Shown: positions 26,320 to 39,800 of the stretch, in pieces
How positions within the stretch are numbered: position 1 is the stretch's first letter
How the letters are laid out: each line of letters begins with the position of its first letter
Source: Liolophura sinensis
Lineage: Eukaryota; Mollusca; Polyplacophora; Chitonida; Chitonidae
Length of the DNA: 64,000 bases
Assembly (NCBI RefSeq): GCF_032854445.1
Contig: NC_088302.1
Coordinates: 14,999,338-15,063,337, forward strand
Direction of reading: 5' to 3'
Translations under genes and position numbers: made by a program
The notes under the pieces: model-generated
The model's database searches: none
Told to the model about the DNA's origin: nothing
Seen by the model: the letters and a program-made list of their open reading frames with translations, nothing else

Positions 26320-29300
26320 CGGCTGTCAAGAAAAGTTTCCAGGACTTTCTAAAGACAAAATTTGAGTGTTCCTATCCTGTGCTGTGATTGTCATATTAGA
26401 TATCTACGTGGGTATTATCAAATATGATTGAATTCATGGTTATTTAAGTGCAGGATGTGTAGAGGATGTGTCATCCAATGTGCTGGATCAAGTTACTTAT
26501 ACGGTTCGGGGTGTGTACTGCGATGGCGGGTTCAAATCCTGCTTAGAGTGTTTGTCGCTGTGCAGTACATACACCAAGTCTCTCAAGTAAGGCTTTATAA
26601 TGATGCCAACCAGTAAATTCAGAATGTAAACAACAAATAGATCGCTTTATTTTGGGATTCTTTTTGTCATGCATACCTTGGTTTAAAATCGATCTAAAAT
26701 CGTCCACTTGAAGAAGACATCGTTTCCGTGTATTTTCGGAAAGTGACACTTTTGTTAAACCCAACATTTCCTGGCCTAATTCTGAATAGTATTGAAAGCT
26801 ATTTGTTTGTGTAAGGTGGGCTGGTAAATATTTGTCCTTGGGGAATAGCATTCTGACGGGCCGGTGAAGCTAAAGCCACTTGCAACTTTTGCTCTTTGCG
26901 GAATAGAGAGTTTATTTGACATAAGCTTTACATAACACGGCTTCTATACGAGTCAGTGTTACGAATATAAGCTGCAGGTCGTGTCTTAGCCGCCTCTGCT
27001 AACCTGGGTTAAAGAGGCAGAGCTAATAATGTGGAGGGCACCCCCAATTCACAGATTTTAATATAAGCCAACAAACAAACCGAAGCATGTCTGAGAGTTA
27101 AAGCTGCAGTCTGCTACACGCACATATATAATATATGTTTATATTGAAACGACTTCGAAAGTTGCTCGATGGAAGCTGTGCTGAGTATATATATTGCACT
27201 GGAGTGAAACCGAAAGTAATTCGTTCAAAGTTTCGATGAGTACATATGTTGTATTGAAGTGAAAGCGAAAGTAGTCCGTTTAAAGTTCGACGAGTATATA
27301 TATTGTATTGAAGTCCGTTCAAATTTGCACTGAGCGAAGCACTGAGTGATGAAAAGTTGAAAAGAGAGAAGCGAAGAAAAAAAGGCGATACAACGTAAGC
27401 AATGCATTTGCCACAAATAGGTGTCCTACTTCAGTCCCTACCCTGAATCGCTAGGGAAATAAACTGGCTGACTTAACATGGACGCTATACTTCGGAGAAA
27501 ATCGGTTCCTCTGGTGACATTCATCTATCTTCCAACAAAATTTAACAAATAACTTCTGTGTTCATTTGCAAATTTTGTACTTTCCTTGTCTAGACAGTGT
27601 TAATTACTCTCGTGATATGCCAGCAGTACAGCTGAAAATTCTGGTCTAAAGTTGTTATGTTTGAGGTTGAGTTAACACTTCATGTATGTTACTGTAGCTC
27701 TAGGTTCGATATATGAAACAAACCGTGTTACTGATGTAAGATTCATATTTTAATGAAAATAATTTCACGTAATTATCACAAGTGCTTATATTAATAAATT
27801 ATTTTGTTAATATAAACTATATAAACGTTTTAGTCTGTGGTGTGTTACTTCGCTCTTTAATTGTTTCATTAAAATTAAGTTTTAGTCTATGACTCGTTCG
27901 CCCTTTAATGGATATGTGAAAGTTTTATTTTATGATTTGTTTGCCCTTTGTTTAAAGTTTAATTAAAGTTTTAGTGTGTGGTTCGCCCTTCATTTGCTTC
28001 TTAAAGCTTTCAGTCGTTTTGATTCGATCGCCGTTTAATTTTTTTAGAAAGTTTTAGTCTTATAGACTCTCTCATTCATTCACCCTTTCGTTTTTTATAA
28101 GGTTTCAGCGTGTATGATTCGTTCACCATTTAATTGCTCCGCTTATAAACGCTTATCTAGTTTGTTTATGTAGACCATGTGATGTTTTGGTGGCTTTAAT
28201 GCGTACATCTACCTGTAGCTGGTCAACTGTCACGCACTAGCCTTTTGAATATGCATATCGGCGCAGGTGTACTTCATGCTACGCTGGGTAGAATACAGAA
28301 TAGAAGACAAGAATAATTAAGAACGTTTGTGAGTAAATACAAAAAAACACTTTATACGCCTGGTCTTTCTAATACGTTTTTGCTGTTTACTTGTTTGTAA
28401 TCGTCTATCCCCTTGACATTGTCCTACGGTCATTGCTAAATGCAGGACAAAAACAAAAGCGATAAACACTTTTATTAATTTGATTAATATCAGATTAGTA
28501 TTATATGAGGCGATTTTTATCAGTCATTCTGTAAACCTGACGGCAGTGATATACAGATTGTGGAGTAACCTGTTATAGGCTATCGTACTTGACATCGGGC
28601 ATTGACCTTCGACCTCTAACAAGGAACATAAGAAGCCAGTATAGCGTGTACGGTTATAATTGCTGTTTTGCCGTACTAGAATGACTTTGAGAGGCAGTCC
28701 TCATTTTACATCAAGGATCACAGACGTAACCATTTAATGGGACGAACACTTCTTCGGGTCAGCAATACTTAACAAACGTTAACAATTTATCATAAAAGAT
28801 ACGGCATTTTCAGTGCATGGGGTGGTTTGTACAATTAATGTTAACATGTAATTCCCTATACTTTGGGTTAACTTAACTGGCCTGAAATGTCTCTGTGTAC
28901 GGCGTAAAACAACAGTTAAATATATAAAGAAATAAATAGATAAATAAGTAACTCAAATGTGAGATAATAATAACGCGTGTACACGCGTTAATGCTTTGCT
29001 TAGTAAAGGTTTTGCATTTGTGACTTCAGGTATACAAGAGAGTGGTTGTAGCTATAGGCCATACCTTTGTGAAACATTTTATGCTACACCGCTTGATTGT
29101 TAAGATCAATAAAAATACACATTAACCTGTTCAGTAAAGGAATTCAGTGAAGCAGTTTCTTTCTGTGATGTGAATATACTTGTGTATATAGCTGGTACAT
29201 ATATCATCGCTGTACTGTATGTATTGACCAAGATTTTCACAAAAGTCATGACGCATCCCCATCTCTGAATTAAGGTGGAAAATTTTACCTATACTTGTAT

Positions 29301-30240
29301 ATGAAATGAAGGATAAGAAATCGAGGAGTGTTTTGTGTTGTGTTGATTTTCTACCACAACCTTGTCTGTTTTTCTGCATGCTTAACTCGTGTGTCCTGTG
29401 TGTTGTTTCCTTGGGAGGTATTCTGCTAACGCATTCATCTGTAGAGATCGACCCACATTTGAAGCGATTTGAATTTCACCTCGTTACCTAGTAACATGAA
29501 TTAAAGATATATTACTGGCTACCGACAAGGGAGCGTGTACAAATGGGCGCTTACGCAAATCGTAGCGGAGGTAAACAGGATAAGACTTTCATAACATTTT
29601 TTTTGACTGTTTATGGCTTTTTTTGTTTTTTATTTACATAAATTTGCGTCATTTTTTGTTGCAAATTTATTTATGTTTTATTTTATAGGTCTGATAAACA
29701 ACGCTTGGTGGAATAAGTACGAACGGAATAGCTAACATTCCATCAGAAATTTCTTAGTGTGAGTTGGATTCCGGAAGAGAAGGAGAAAATACCTAACTGT
29801 GTATACAGGTATCAGATCAAGAGAATAGTGTTAGGTACACAAACTGAGACGTCAGGCAGTGAAGCTCTGTATGCTTGTTAGTGGGTTTTTTTGTGGGAGC
29901 CCGGTGAGTCTAATTCGATAGACGGCAGGTATGCCACGCTGCCTGTGCGTGGGATTCAGCAGCGTACCCCTGGGTGCATGTACAGCATTGTGTCTGTGAT
30001 TCACCCCAATACGTCATTTACCAGCCGTTAGCGAGTTAGCCGCGGCGGGCGCCAATTTCAGTTCGAGCAGAAAAACGAGCACATTGTGTATCAAACGGTG
30101 TAGGACTACGCAGGCATTAGCCAGGAAGACGTTCTGAGAGGACGACTGTTTGTGATTTGTTTGACGGAAAAAAGGACACATACGTTACAGCTGTATTTAA
30201 CAATGTTTTAGCTATAGGTCTGCAGTGCACGTGAAGACGG
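26320..30240. other. Intergenic DNA upstream of the cotransporter gene
   Basis: No coding gene seen. Two degenerate tandem stretches occur: about 27121-27325 (units with GTATATATATTG, TGAAGTGAAAGCGAAAGTA, TCCGTTYAAAGTT) and about 27825-28160 (units with CGCCCTTTAAT and AAAGTTTTAGTC, about 60 bp). A SINE-like tail lies near 28895-28950. The promoter of the downstream gene is probably in the last kilobases, but I can point to no core element. Confidence 0.45.
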
Positions 30241-30276
30241 TATTAACAACAAGTGTGGACACGTATATACACAGAT

Positions 30277-30843
30277 ATGTCTCAACACCCAACAGAGCAA
30301 GGCGTGCCCGAGGTACGGGTGAACGGTGAGAGCAACAATTCTCCACTCGTGTTCAATGGGGGGCTTATCCCCAATGGGTCGGGGGAGAACGAGGACTTAG
30401 TCTCGGATTCCAAGTCAAGATTCCAAGTACAGAGGGTGCCGTCTGTCCGGGGTGAGAAACCAAAACCGGTGGCACTTGTGGCCACGAACCTTTTAAAGCG
30501 TCACGCTAATGCCAATGCCAATACTTACGACGCCAGACGTAACACGCTGACGTTCGGCGGAGCGACGACTTACCACACCCGTCACAGTTTGGGCTCGATG
30601 GGCTCCAACTCGGACATCTACAGCGGTCAGTTGAGTCCTTATGCTACCTATCACAGCCAACTGAACACGTATGACAGCCGCCGGGAGAGCGGGCAGCTTA
30701 GCCCCACCGGCACGAATGTTTGTAAGACGTTTGGTCGTGACACCCAGGAAGCTCTGCCCCACGTGGACCATTACCGGAATCTGATGTCGGCAATAACGGC
30801 GATGAAACAGAGGCCCACTCTGACGGAGCTGCACGAGGAACAG
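30277..30843 (+). CDS. SLC12A2: SLC12A2 exon 1: regulatory N-terminus
   Basis: 189 codons ending in phase 0 at CAG before GTAGAC. Holds the RFQV motif (residues 48-51), a Ser/Thr/Tyr-rich stretch with SGQLSP twice, KTFGRDT (150-156) and [10 protein letters not shown] (179-188), which parallels RPSLAELHDE of NKCC1. Cytoplasmic. Confidence 0.93.
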
Positions 30844-33800
30844 GTAGACCACTCTTGTTAAAATTATACTTCTTTATTATTTCATTTAATTTGCAGTGGA
30901 ATTTTATCTTGTGTCATTTTGGTTTTGATAGTGATATGATACCAGCAATGATGAAGATAATACCAGCCTGGATAATATCAGTGAAAATCACATAATGATA
31001 TAGACAATGATAATGATGATATGAGAAATGATAATGAGCGGTGCTCACGTATTAATACCAGCAATGACAATAACAGTAATGATCATATAATAATATCAGC
31101 AATGACAATGATAATACCAGTAATGATCAAATAATACCAGCATTGATAATGATAACACAAGTGATGTCATATAATAATACCAGCAGTGGTAATGATAATT
31201 CCAGGATAATGATGCAATCCTACCACCATCGATAATGACACTATACTAGTAGTGATATTACCCGATCATAGGTCATATAATAACAACAGCAATAATAACA
31301 ATGATAACAACAGTGTTGATAATGATAACAAAATAAATGATACCATGCACTAGCAATGATAATAGTAATGATATTATAATGTCTGTTTTCATAGAATACC
31401 AACAATTTTGACAACCATAATTAATAAAAGATTGAATTTTCTTTGAAATTGATGCAGAAACATGGTTTGCTTCAACACATTGAAATTGTTATTCCAAGCA
31501 GAGGATATAGGCTTAACCTGGTGAAATCTAGTAATTATTATGTCTTTTATACACAGCGTATGTTGTAACGTGAAGGAGATTGAAATGTGCCACATGACGG
31601 TTAGGGATTACCATGTGTATGATTTTTTTATATCATTATCTGATTCCTCAGGATCGAGAGCACCTTGTAATTAATTGAAATCAAAGATGGACTCTGTGTG
31701 GAATGCGTTTCAACACAGTATTTATGGTAGTTGAGTAATCGAATCGAGCCACGTTACAGCCAGAAGACTAAGACAGCACTTTGAGATAATTCCAGCCTGT
31801 TTCTAGGTCACATTATGTGGACCTACACAAAACCTAATCAAATCTTCACCATTTTATCCTGTGATTTTAGTAATGTTAAGTCTGTTGGGTAGGGGGTCCA
31901 GATTTCAACGGTCAGCAAATATAAGACATATAAGTAAAATAGGTAATATTAAGATATCGTAGGTAATCATGTTTAACACGGTTATTTGCCTTGAATAGGC
32001 ATACATTAAACGTCAAATCTTATACCATGATCCCGTTTCGTTTTATGTACAAAGGTGGAAGTTTCCCATAAAAACAACCTGATCGAGTTTGAAGTGGATG
32101 ACAAGAAGAACAAGGGAGGTAAATCTTCATCCGGCTCTGGGGGTGTAAAGTTTGGCTGGATACAGGGCGTCCTAGTAAGTTCTAACAGTTAGCCTAGCGT
32201 ATAACGCTTTTTCATTGAGTAAACTGATCCATCTTTCCGACCATCTCAGATTTAACGTATAACAATGCATAGAACGTCAGTGCCTTGTTTTCTACAATCT
32301 AATTTGGCGGTAAAACATGCGGCTATATCTAATAGCTAATTTTGAGACGATGCCAAAAGAGAAAATGCTGTCGCTGTGAGTTCAAGTCTAGCTCATGCTG
32401 GCTTCATCTTCGGCCATATGTGGGAAGATCGCACTTAAGGTACCATGACTTGAATGTTTCACCGCTTCGTTACTCCAGGTACGATGTCTGTTGAATAATT
32501 GACCGTTTTTTTACTCCAGGTACGATGTCTGTTGAATATTGTACAATTTCCTTACTCTAGGTACGATGTCTGTTGAACATCTTTGGTGTGATGTTATTCC
32601 TGCGTTTGTCCTGGGTGACTGGTCAAGCGGGTATAGGTCTGGCCTCGGTCATCATTCTACTATCCGCAGTGGTCACTGTACTGACCACCATGTCTATGTC
32701 AGCCATCTGTACCAACGGGGAGGTCAAGGGAGGTGTGTGCTATTCATTTTCAACATACTTTAGAACATTTCACTTGATACTGCAGCTATCCAATGTATTG
32801 ATGGAGCAAACTGGCAGTGTATTCATGAGCCCTTTTATAATTATCAGCTTATATGAACGTTTATAGGCTTCATTTCACAAAAAGCAGCATTTTATGGGTA
32901 TGATTTCCCAGATTAAGACGAACAGTGATAATGTGAAAGAAAAGGAGTTCATTGTTAAAAACTTTTTTCCAACGCTCAGCGAATACCCATTAGTACATCG
33001 CCCGTCTGGAAAGCGAGAGCTTTGGAACCGTGACTTATAAGAAGCCGCCCTTGTGAAATTGCTGTAGTAGTGTAGAAAACGATGTTACACCTCAGTCAAA
33101 CAAAGCTTTTACTCGTGACCTCAAAGGTGTGAGCAGTGACAGCTTTACAGCCCGAAAGCAAAATAAAATGTCCCGAGATAAACTCCCATAGACTTGTTTA
33201 ACTAAAAACAATTGTAACTTTTTGTGCATTGGCCCGTCAGTGGCTCAGCCATATACATCACAAACCGCCTGCTAATAAAGTTTTTGTTCCCAACCCTGCA
33301 GGCGGAGCTTACTACATGATCTCCCGAAGTTTGGGACCTGAGTTTGGAGGAGCCATCGGAATCGTCTTCTCACTGGCTAATGCGATCGCCGCGGCGATGT
33401 ATGTTGTGGGTTTCGCGGAGACCGTAGTACAGCTGATGGAGGTGATTAGCACTTTGATGACCTTTGTATTTTTTAAATACTGTAATGTGTTCTGAGTCAT
33501 GCTTTAATAGATTATGTTGCTGCATTAATAGCAGTATATTATGGTCAGAACAATGCTTCGTTACACAGAATTCTGTTTGAATTAGAGATCAAGTCTGTCA
33601 TACATATAATAGTTTGTAGCAATAACATAATCTGTTCTCTCGTCACTCAGAAAATATAGTATTCTGTCTTTTTAACAGATTGGCTTAAAATATAAATAAA
33701 AGCCTGTTCCGCGACGACCGTTCATTGTTTCTCTTTTGCCATTCTGCAAAATAGCTAGTTATTTGAATAGCTCTCTGTGAAAAGTGCCGCTGCGTTGGTT

Positions 33801-36800
33801 ATGTGAGCCTATATATTACATTGTATACCAAAAGATAACGTTGAGTGTTTTCTGCACAAAGGAGTACGACAAGAGCATCACTGGTAATCCCCTGAATGAC
33901 ATTCGCCTGATCGGCTGTGTGACGTCGGTGTTTCTTCTCGGTATCGTCGTGATTGGCATGGAATGGGAGTCCAAGGTGAGTTTGAGGGCGTGAAATTCAT
34001 GTGAAAACCATTTTGAAGAAAATTCACGTTGAGAAGTGGGACCTCGCATTGCATGAACTGCATCCCATTTCGACCATCTCAGGAACACTTTTATCGAAAT
34101 CATCGGTGATAACTATCTCAGAGAGGTTAGGAATGGTACAGAAGAAAGGGAACTCCTGCGACCATTTAACAACACGAATAAATATGATTCCCTTTTTTCA
34201 TTTTGATGATTTCAAGTGAGGACACGAAACTATGTATCTATTGTAATGGAGGGGAAAGTAGTTGGATCGAAATTTAGCTTAAATCCGGAATTTTTAACAG
34301 TTTTGTTTTGTGTCCTGTATTTGATTTTGATTGTAGTGATTTTTTTTTTTAAGCTCGAAAAAAGTTTCCATGTCCATCAATTATATTATTATATAATGTA
34401 ATTTCACACACTTCCCTAAGAAAAGCTGCAACGAAAACGTAATCAACATGTCATATAGCCTCATTAAGACAAAAAATTTAAAAGTAACTGTGATTGAAAT
34501 TTGATAGCGACTCCTAATTCATAAAAATGTTTTATTAACTAATAGTTCAGGGGAAATAGTTTAATACTTAGAATTTACCTGGTTTTACCTGGGAATTTTC
34601 TTCATCCTTAGACCTGTATAACTTAATCTAAGGCGTCTCGGAATTATTTATATGATGTAAAGGCGTAAACATCATAAGTGGAATACAATATTCTGAAATC
34701 CTTTCTTTCCAGGCGCAACTGGGACTCTTGTTTATCTTACTTGTGGCTATTCTGAATTTTGTCATCGGAACTTTCATCCCTCCGACACCGGATAAGAGGG
34801 CCAAAGGAGTTACCGGATATTCAGGTAGATATAGTAGGCAAACTGTTGTAGAGTAATAACAGTGTTGCGATCATGGTCATTTTGATTCGATTGGCATGCT
34901 GTTTAAGGCTTTAATCTGGAATTTTTCATATGTGCTACGGTGGCCTGGTGTATGTTTTGAGGAAACATGTTACGGACGAATTTTACGACGTGTATGTGAG
35001 ATACAAATATAAACAGCGTAAATAATTTTCGACGAACATCATACTGATCTTACGTTCGCACCACCATCGTCGACCGCTTATTGTCACCAAGGAACCTCTC
35101 CGAGGCTTAATAATTCGCGTATCCACTGTCATTTTAACAAGCACCTTTTATTCAGACAGAAATTATGACTCTAAGTTAAACTGTAAAACACCAGTTCACA
35201 TATTCAAAACTCAGTCAATTATTTTCCCTTTTTTTCTCTACCATAGGCGAAGTCTTCGTGGAAAACTTCTCTCCAGATTTTAGAGGCGGCGAAGGTTTCT
35301 TCTCCGTGTTTTCTGTTTTTTTCCCGGCTGCCACTGGGATCTTAGCTGGGGCCAATATATCCGGGGACTTAAAGGTTGGTTCGGTCTTATTATTATTGAC
35401 TGGCGTATGGACATCTTTCGTGCTGTTTTGTTGATTAACTGAGTGAGGTTTGATAAGAGTGGAGTTCGTCCGATCACTAAACAAGAAAACAGCTTCTGAT
35501 TTTTTGATTTTTTATTTGATTGGTGTTTTTTACGCCGTGCACAAAAATATTTCACTGATACGACGGCGGTGGCTAAGCACGGATCATGGTGGGAGGAAAC
35601 CAACCAGAGCCCGGGGTAACCCACGACCATACGCATGCTGCTGGCAGACCTTCCCACCTTTGAATTGAAGATTTTAGCTCTGAAATGTTACATGATAAAA
35701 CATGTTAATGATTTAGCCTAAAAATAATTTACGTCGTGCCGCTTGTTTGCTGTGACGCAGCAAATATATTAGGTAATGGGCAAGAGTTTGTTATATATAG
35801 GCCTATATATCTATATAGTCGATGAACGACTTTTCGATTTACTATCATGGTAACTTTGCCTTCTACCAGACAGCCTGTTGTTAGTCATTGGAAGTTTTCC
35901 TCTACACATCTTTTCGAACAGGATCCACAAATTCGATTTACTATCATGGTAACTTTGCCTTCTACCAGACAGCCTGTTGTTAGTCATTGGAAGTTTTCCT
36001 CTACACATCTTTCCGAACAGGATCCACAAAAGGCCATTCCGAAGGGAACATTTCTCGCCATTTTGTTAACAACCATTGTCTACCTCATGATGGCGTGGAT
36101 GTGTGGCAGTGTATTACTCCGCGACGCCGCGGGACCAATCGAACAGCTAGTGGATCACATGAATATGACGTCACTTGGTAACCAGACAACGTTAGCCAGT
36201 AATATGACTGACTGGGCAGTAAATGCTACGATTTCAAGCTGTTCTGCCCATGGCCCAAAAAAGTGTGACTTCGGATCCATCAACTATAATTATGTAAGCA
36301 CGTTCATTTTGTAAATGGTATATTATTTTACACATTTGGCAGAATTGGAAACTTGCACGACATATAGGTCCCCGTTTTGGAGTAGAAAGGCTGTGTTCAG
36401 TATCTTCACTTCTAGGCGATTCACCGCCTCCTTCCGTCAAGTGGATAGATGCCAACTGTCTGTATTTCACCCACTTCCTTCAAGTAGATAGATACTTACT
36501 GCCTGTATTTTACCTCCTTCCTTCAAGTGGATGGATGCTTACTGTCTGTATTTCACCTATTTCCTTCAAGTGGATGGATGCTTACTGTCTGTATTTCACC
36601 TAAAGTTTGATTTGTACAATTGCAGTTTGAGGCCTTAAAATTACACCCATGGTGCCAACATGCAATGAAATTTTTAGGAAAAGAAAGAGATTAAACTATC
36701 CAAAACTCTTTGTTAAGTGACAGTTTATAAAGTGAATGAATCCATGAGGATCAAGTACAATGTGTCAGTTGAAAAATGCGGAATATAGTATGTCTTAACG

Positions 36801-39800
36801 CCACATCGGCACTGAGCTGATACTTGCATATATGTACATGATGGTAAAGTGACCCACCAAGTATGCTACGAGCCCTAGGATCCGTCCTTAGCGTGTTTTG
36901 TTTAGATTTATTCATGCTAGTTAGAAAATAGCCATATTGTTATACTTTGGCCTCAGATCCTGATACCTTGCTGACGGATTTTTAACCTTTTCCACAATTT
37001 GTTTCGCCTCAAGTTACCCCATCAGGGGAACCCCTTCCCCTATATTTCTAGCTGTTATATGAGGTATAGGCCTATATTGTGAGCTGAATATTATTGCTGT
37101 GGAATTCCCAATCACAAGCTTTACCTCATTTTCCCCTCTGTTTTTCCTTCTAGTCTGTCGGCCTCATCTCTGGATTCCGTCCTCTGATTTTGGCGGGAAT
37201 TTTCGCTGCAACCCTGTCGTCTGCTCTTGCCAGTCTTGTCAGCGCGCCAAAAGTATTTCAGGTGAGCAGGAAAAGTACCCTTCAGTCTATCATACATGGT
37301 CTGTATGTGGTGATGATATTAAGTTTGAGGGTTAATCCCAGAAGCAAAAGTTTGAGAATTCCAATGAAATTATTCCGGGTTTTCCGGTTGACCTAAATGC
37401 CATTTCCCGTGTCTCATTTCACAATGACGTATAAATAGCAAAGCTTTATTATATACAATTGGGAATTAAAAGAAGACATATAAAATATTGCCCGATTAAG
37501 GAGGTCAAGGTCATGGAGATGTTATTTGTTGTAGGCTGTTGGAAAAGACCGTTTGTTTCCCGGAACGAACTTTTTCGCTAAGGAGTATGGGAAATCCCGG
37601 GAACCAATCCGAGGCTACGTACTGACATTCGGGATTTCAATAGCCGTTACCTGTATAGGTAAGTGAACGCATTCGGTAATATCGTCAGGTTAAATTTATT
37701 GTTGAGAGTTTAGTTTGAAATATTTAGATATTGTAAAATTATTACTTCTAGTTAATTCTCTTTTAGACCTACAGATTAAACTTGTTATGTCATAGATAAA
37801 AAATGTTTCACAGTATATCGGTAAATTATAAATCACATGGTCGGTAAGATGAGATCAAACCCTGGTCTGGTCATACCAAAGAGTTTAAAATGGCACTTGT
37901 TGCGGACTTGCTTAGCGCTAAGCACTTAAAGGTTATAGCAAGGAAACACGACTTGTTGGCCCGGTGTCAGTATAATGTGACTGGATGGGGTGTCAGATCT
38001 GCGGCGTGATACTTCAGTGGCGGCAGCACTTTCGCAGGATGGTCTCGCCCTGCCACATGAAGACATGATATATATACACAGCTAATGACTCCTCGTCGTC
38101 ATGTAACTGAAAAATTGTACTAAGTTAAACCCCAAGCACACAAACATACATGTTCAATCTATGGTCGAGTCAAATATTCTTGGTACTAACTGTCTTGGTA
38201 CTTCTTCCTTTGATATTCACGGTTAGCTGATAGCCCCGCTTAGCACTGCTTGTGGATGGGACGTCATGGCTATAGTGTCAACGCTATGTTATTCTAGTTA
38301 AGCAGCATTATAGACCATTATGTGGGAAATGGGCCGGGCCTTGCTGCAAGAAACTGCGTGTTTTCTGGTAAATTGACCGAAGTATCGTTAAAATAACTCA
38401 CTTTTAATCATATTATAGTTTAGTTTTTAATTTCTTCCAGCCGAACTCAACGTGATTGCCCCGATCATTTCTAACTTCTTCCTGATGGCTTACACCTTGA
38501 TTAATTTTTCCTGTTTTGATGCCTCCTTAGCCAAGTCTCCAGGTGAGAGGTAATTCATCTTTGAGATTAAAAGTAAAACAAAAGCAAAAACAAACAATAT
38601 AACCAAGGGGTAGGATGGAAACAGTCCTACAAGGTCAAATCCATTTTTTTCTGACAAGCTTGGTAACTCTTGCAAGACCTTCAAATACGCCATGTTAGAG
38701 AACCCGGAAACACGATTGCGTGTCATTCCTACCCTACTCACATACGGCTAGTTGACAAAACAAGGTTCGGGTGACTTCAGGGGAAACAGGTGCTTTCAAG
38801 GGCTATAGAAATATTTCGCGCCTGATTGGTTAAAATTGATAACATGGGGGCGCTTTCACTTTTCTCAGCGTTAGCGATTTGACTTACTTTGAGCTGTGAT
38901 ATTTCGGTTATGTAACATCAGACAAATACAAAAGTATGCTTTTTTAAACTAACATACAGACTATTTTAAATATAACTTTATTCACTCGGTGGATAACAAA
39001 TTATCAAGAATAGTAAAGAATTTCCTTTGAATTTTATTAAAACAGTCTCTACAGTGATTTTAAACTAAGAAAATATCATTTCATTTTTACAGGCTTCCGT
39101 CCAGCTTTCAAGTTTTATAACAAATGGTTGAGTTTACTGGGAGCGATTTTGTGCCTGGCTGTGATGTTTGTTATCAACTGGTGGGCGGCCCTAGTTACCT
39201 TTGTCGTTGTGGGGGCCCTTTATTTGTACATACGACAGGCGAAGCCAGGTAAATATGGTCATTTGTACCTTGGTGGTTGTGGGGGACCTATATATACATT
39301 TACATTCGACAGGTCAGTGTGTTCACCATTCTGATTAAGTGGACGACAGGTAAACCAGGCCGTGGGAGCCATTTGTATGTACATATGACAGACGAAGCCA
39401 GGAAAATGTGGTTACATTTGTGGTTAAATGAGCCATATATATGCATATATGACAGGCAGAGTCAGGTAAACGTGATTACCTCTTCTTACGAATTGGTATG
39501 ATCTGTCTTAGCCGAGAAATAAACTATAGTGGATACTGTGGCGTTAAGTATCTCAATTTCAGCCTGTCTCTGAGTCAATGACTGTTTTCGCCATTGTGAT
39601 ACCTGTCACATGATTAATAAACTGTACATTGAGGCAGCGTGATGTAAAACAATTTAACCCAAGTGAGATAGGCACCGAAGAGATTTTAAAATAAATATGA
39701 AACATATAGCTTTAAGGTAGGAAATTCTTTAAGTAAAAGTAATCATTGCCTTCAGATATGATAGTTTCAGTGTCCCGTAGTACATAGGAATACTTTAGGA

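Noticed and set aside
30253-30276. Extension of the cotransporter start upstream to a GTG at 30253
   Set aside because: Eukaryotic initiation at the first ATG (30277) is more likely, and the extra residues have no family support.
30493-30852. 119-codon reverse frame opposite cotransporter exon 1
   Set aside because: It is a shadow of a conserved exon whose forward frame has clear family motifs.
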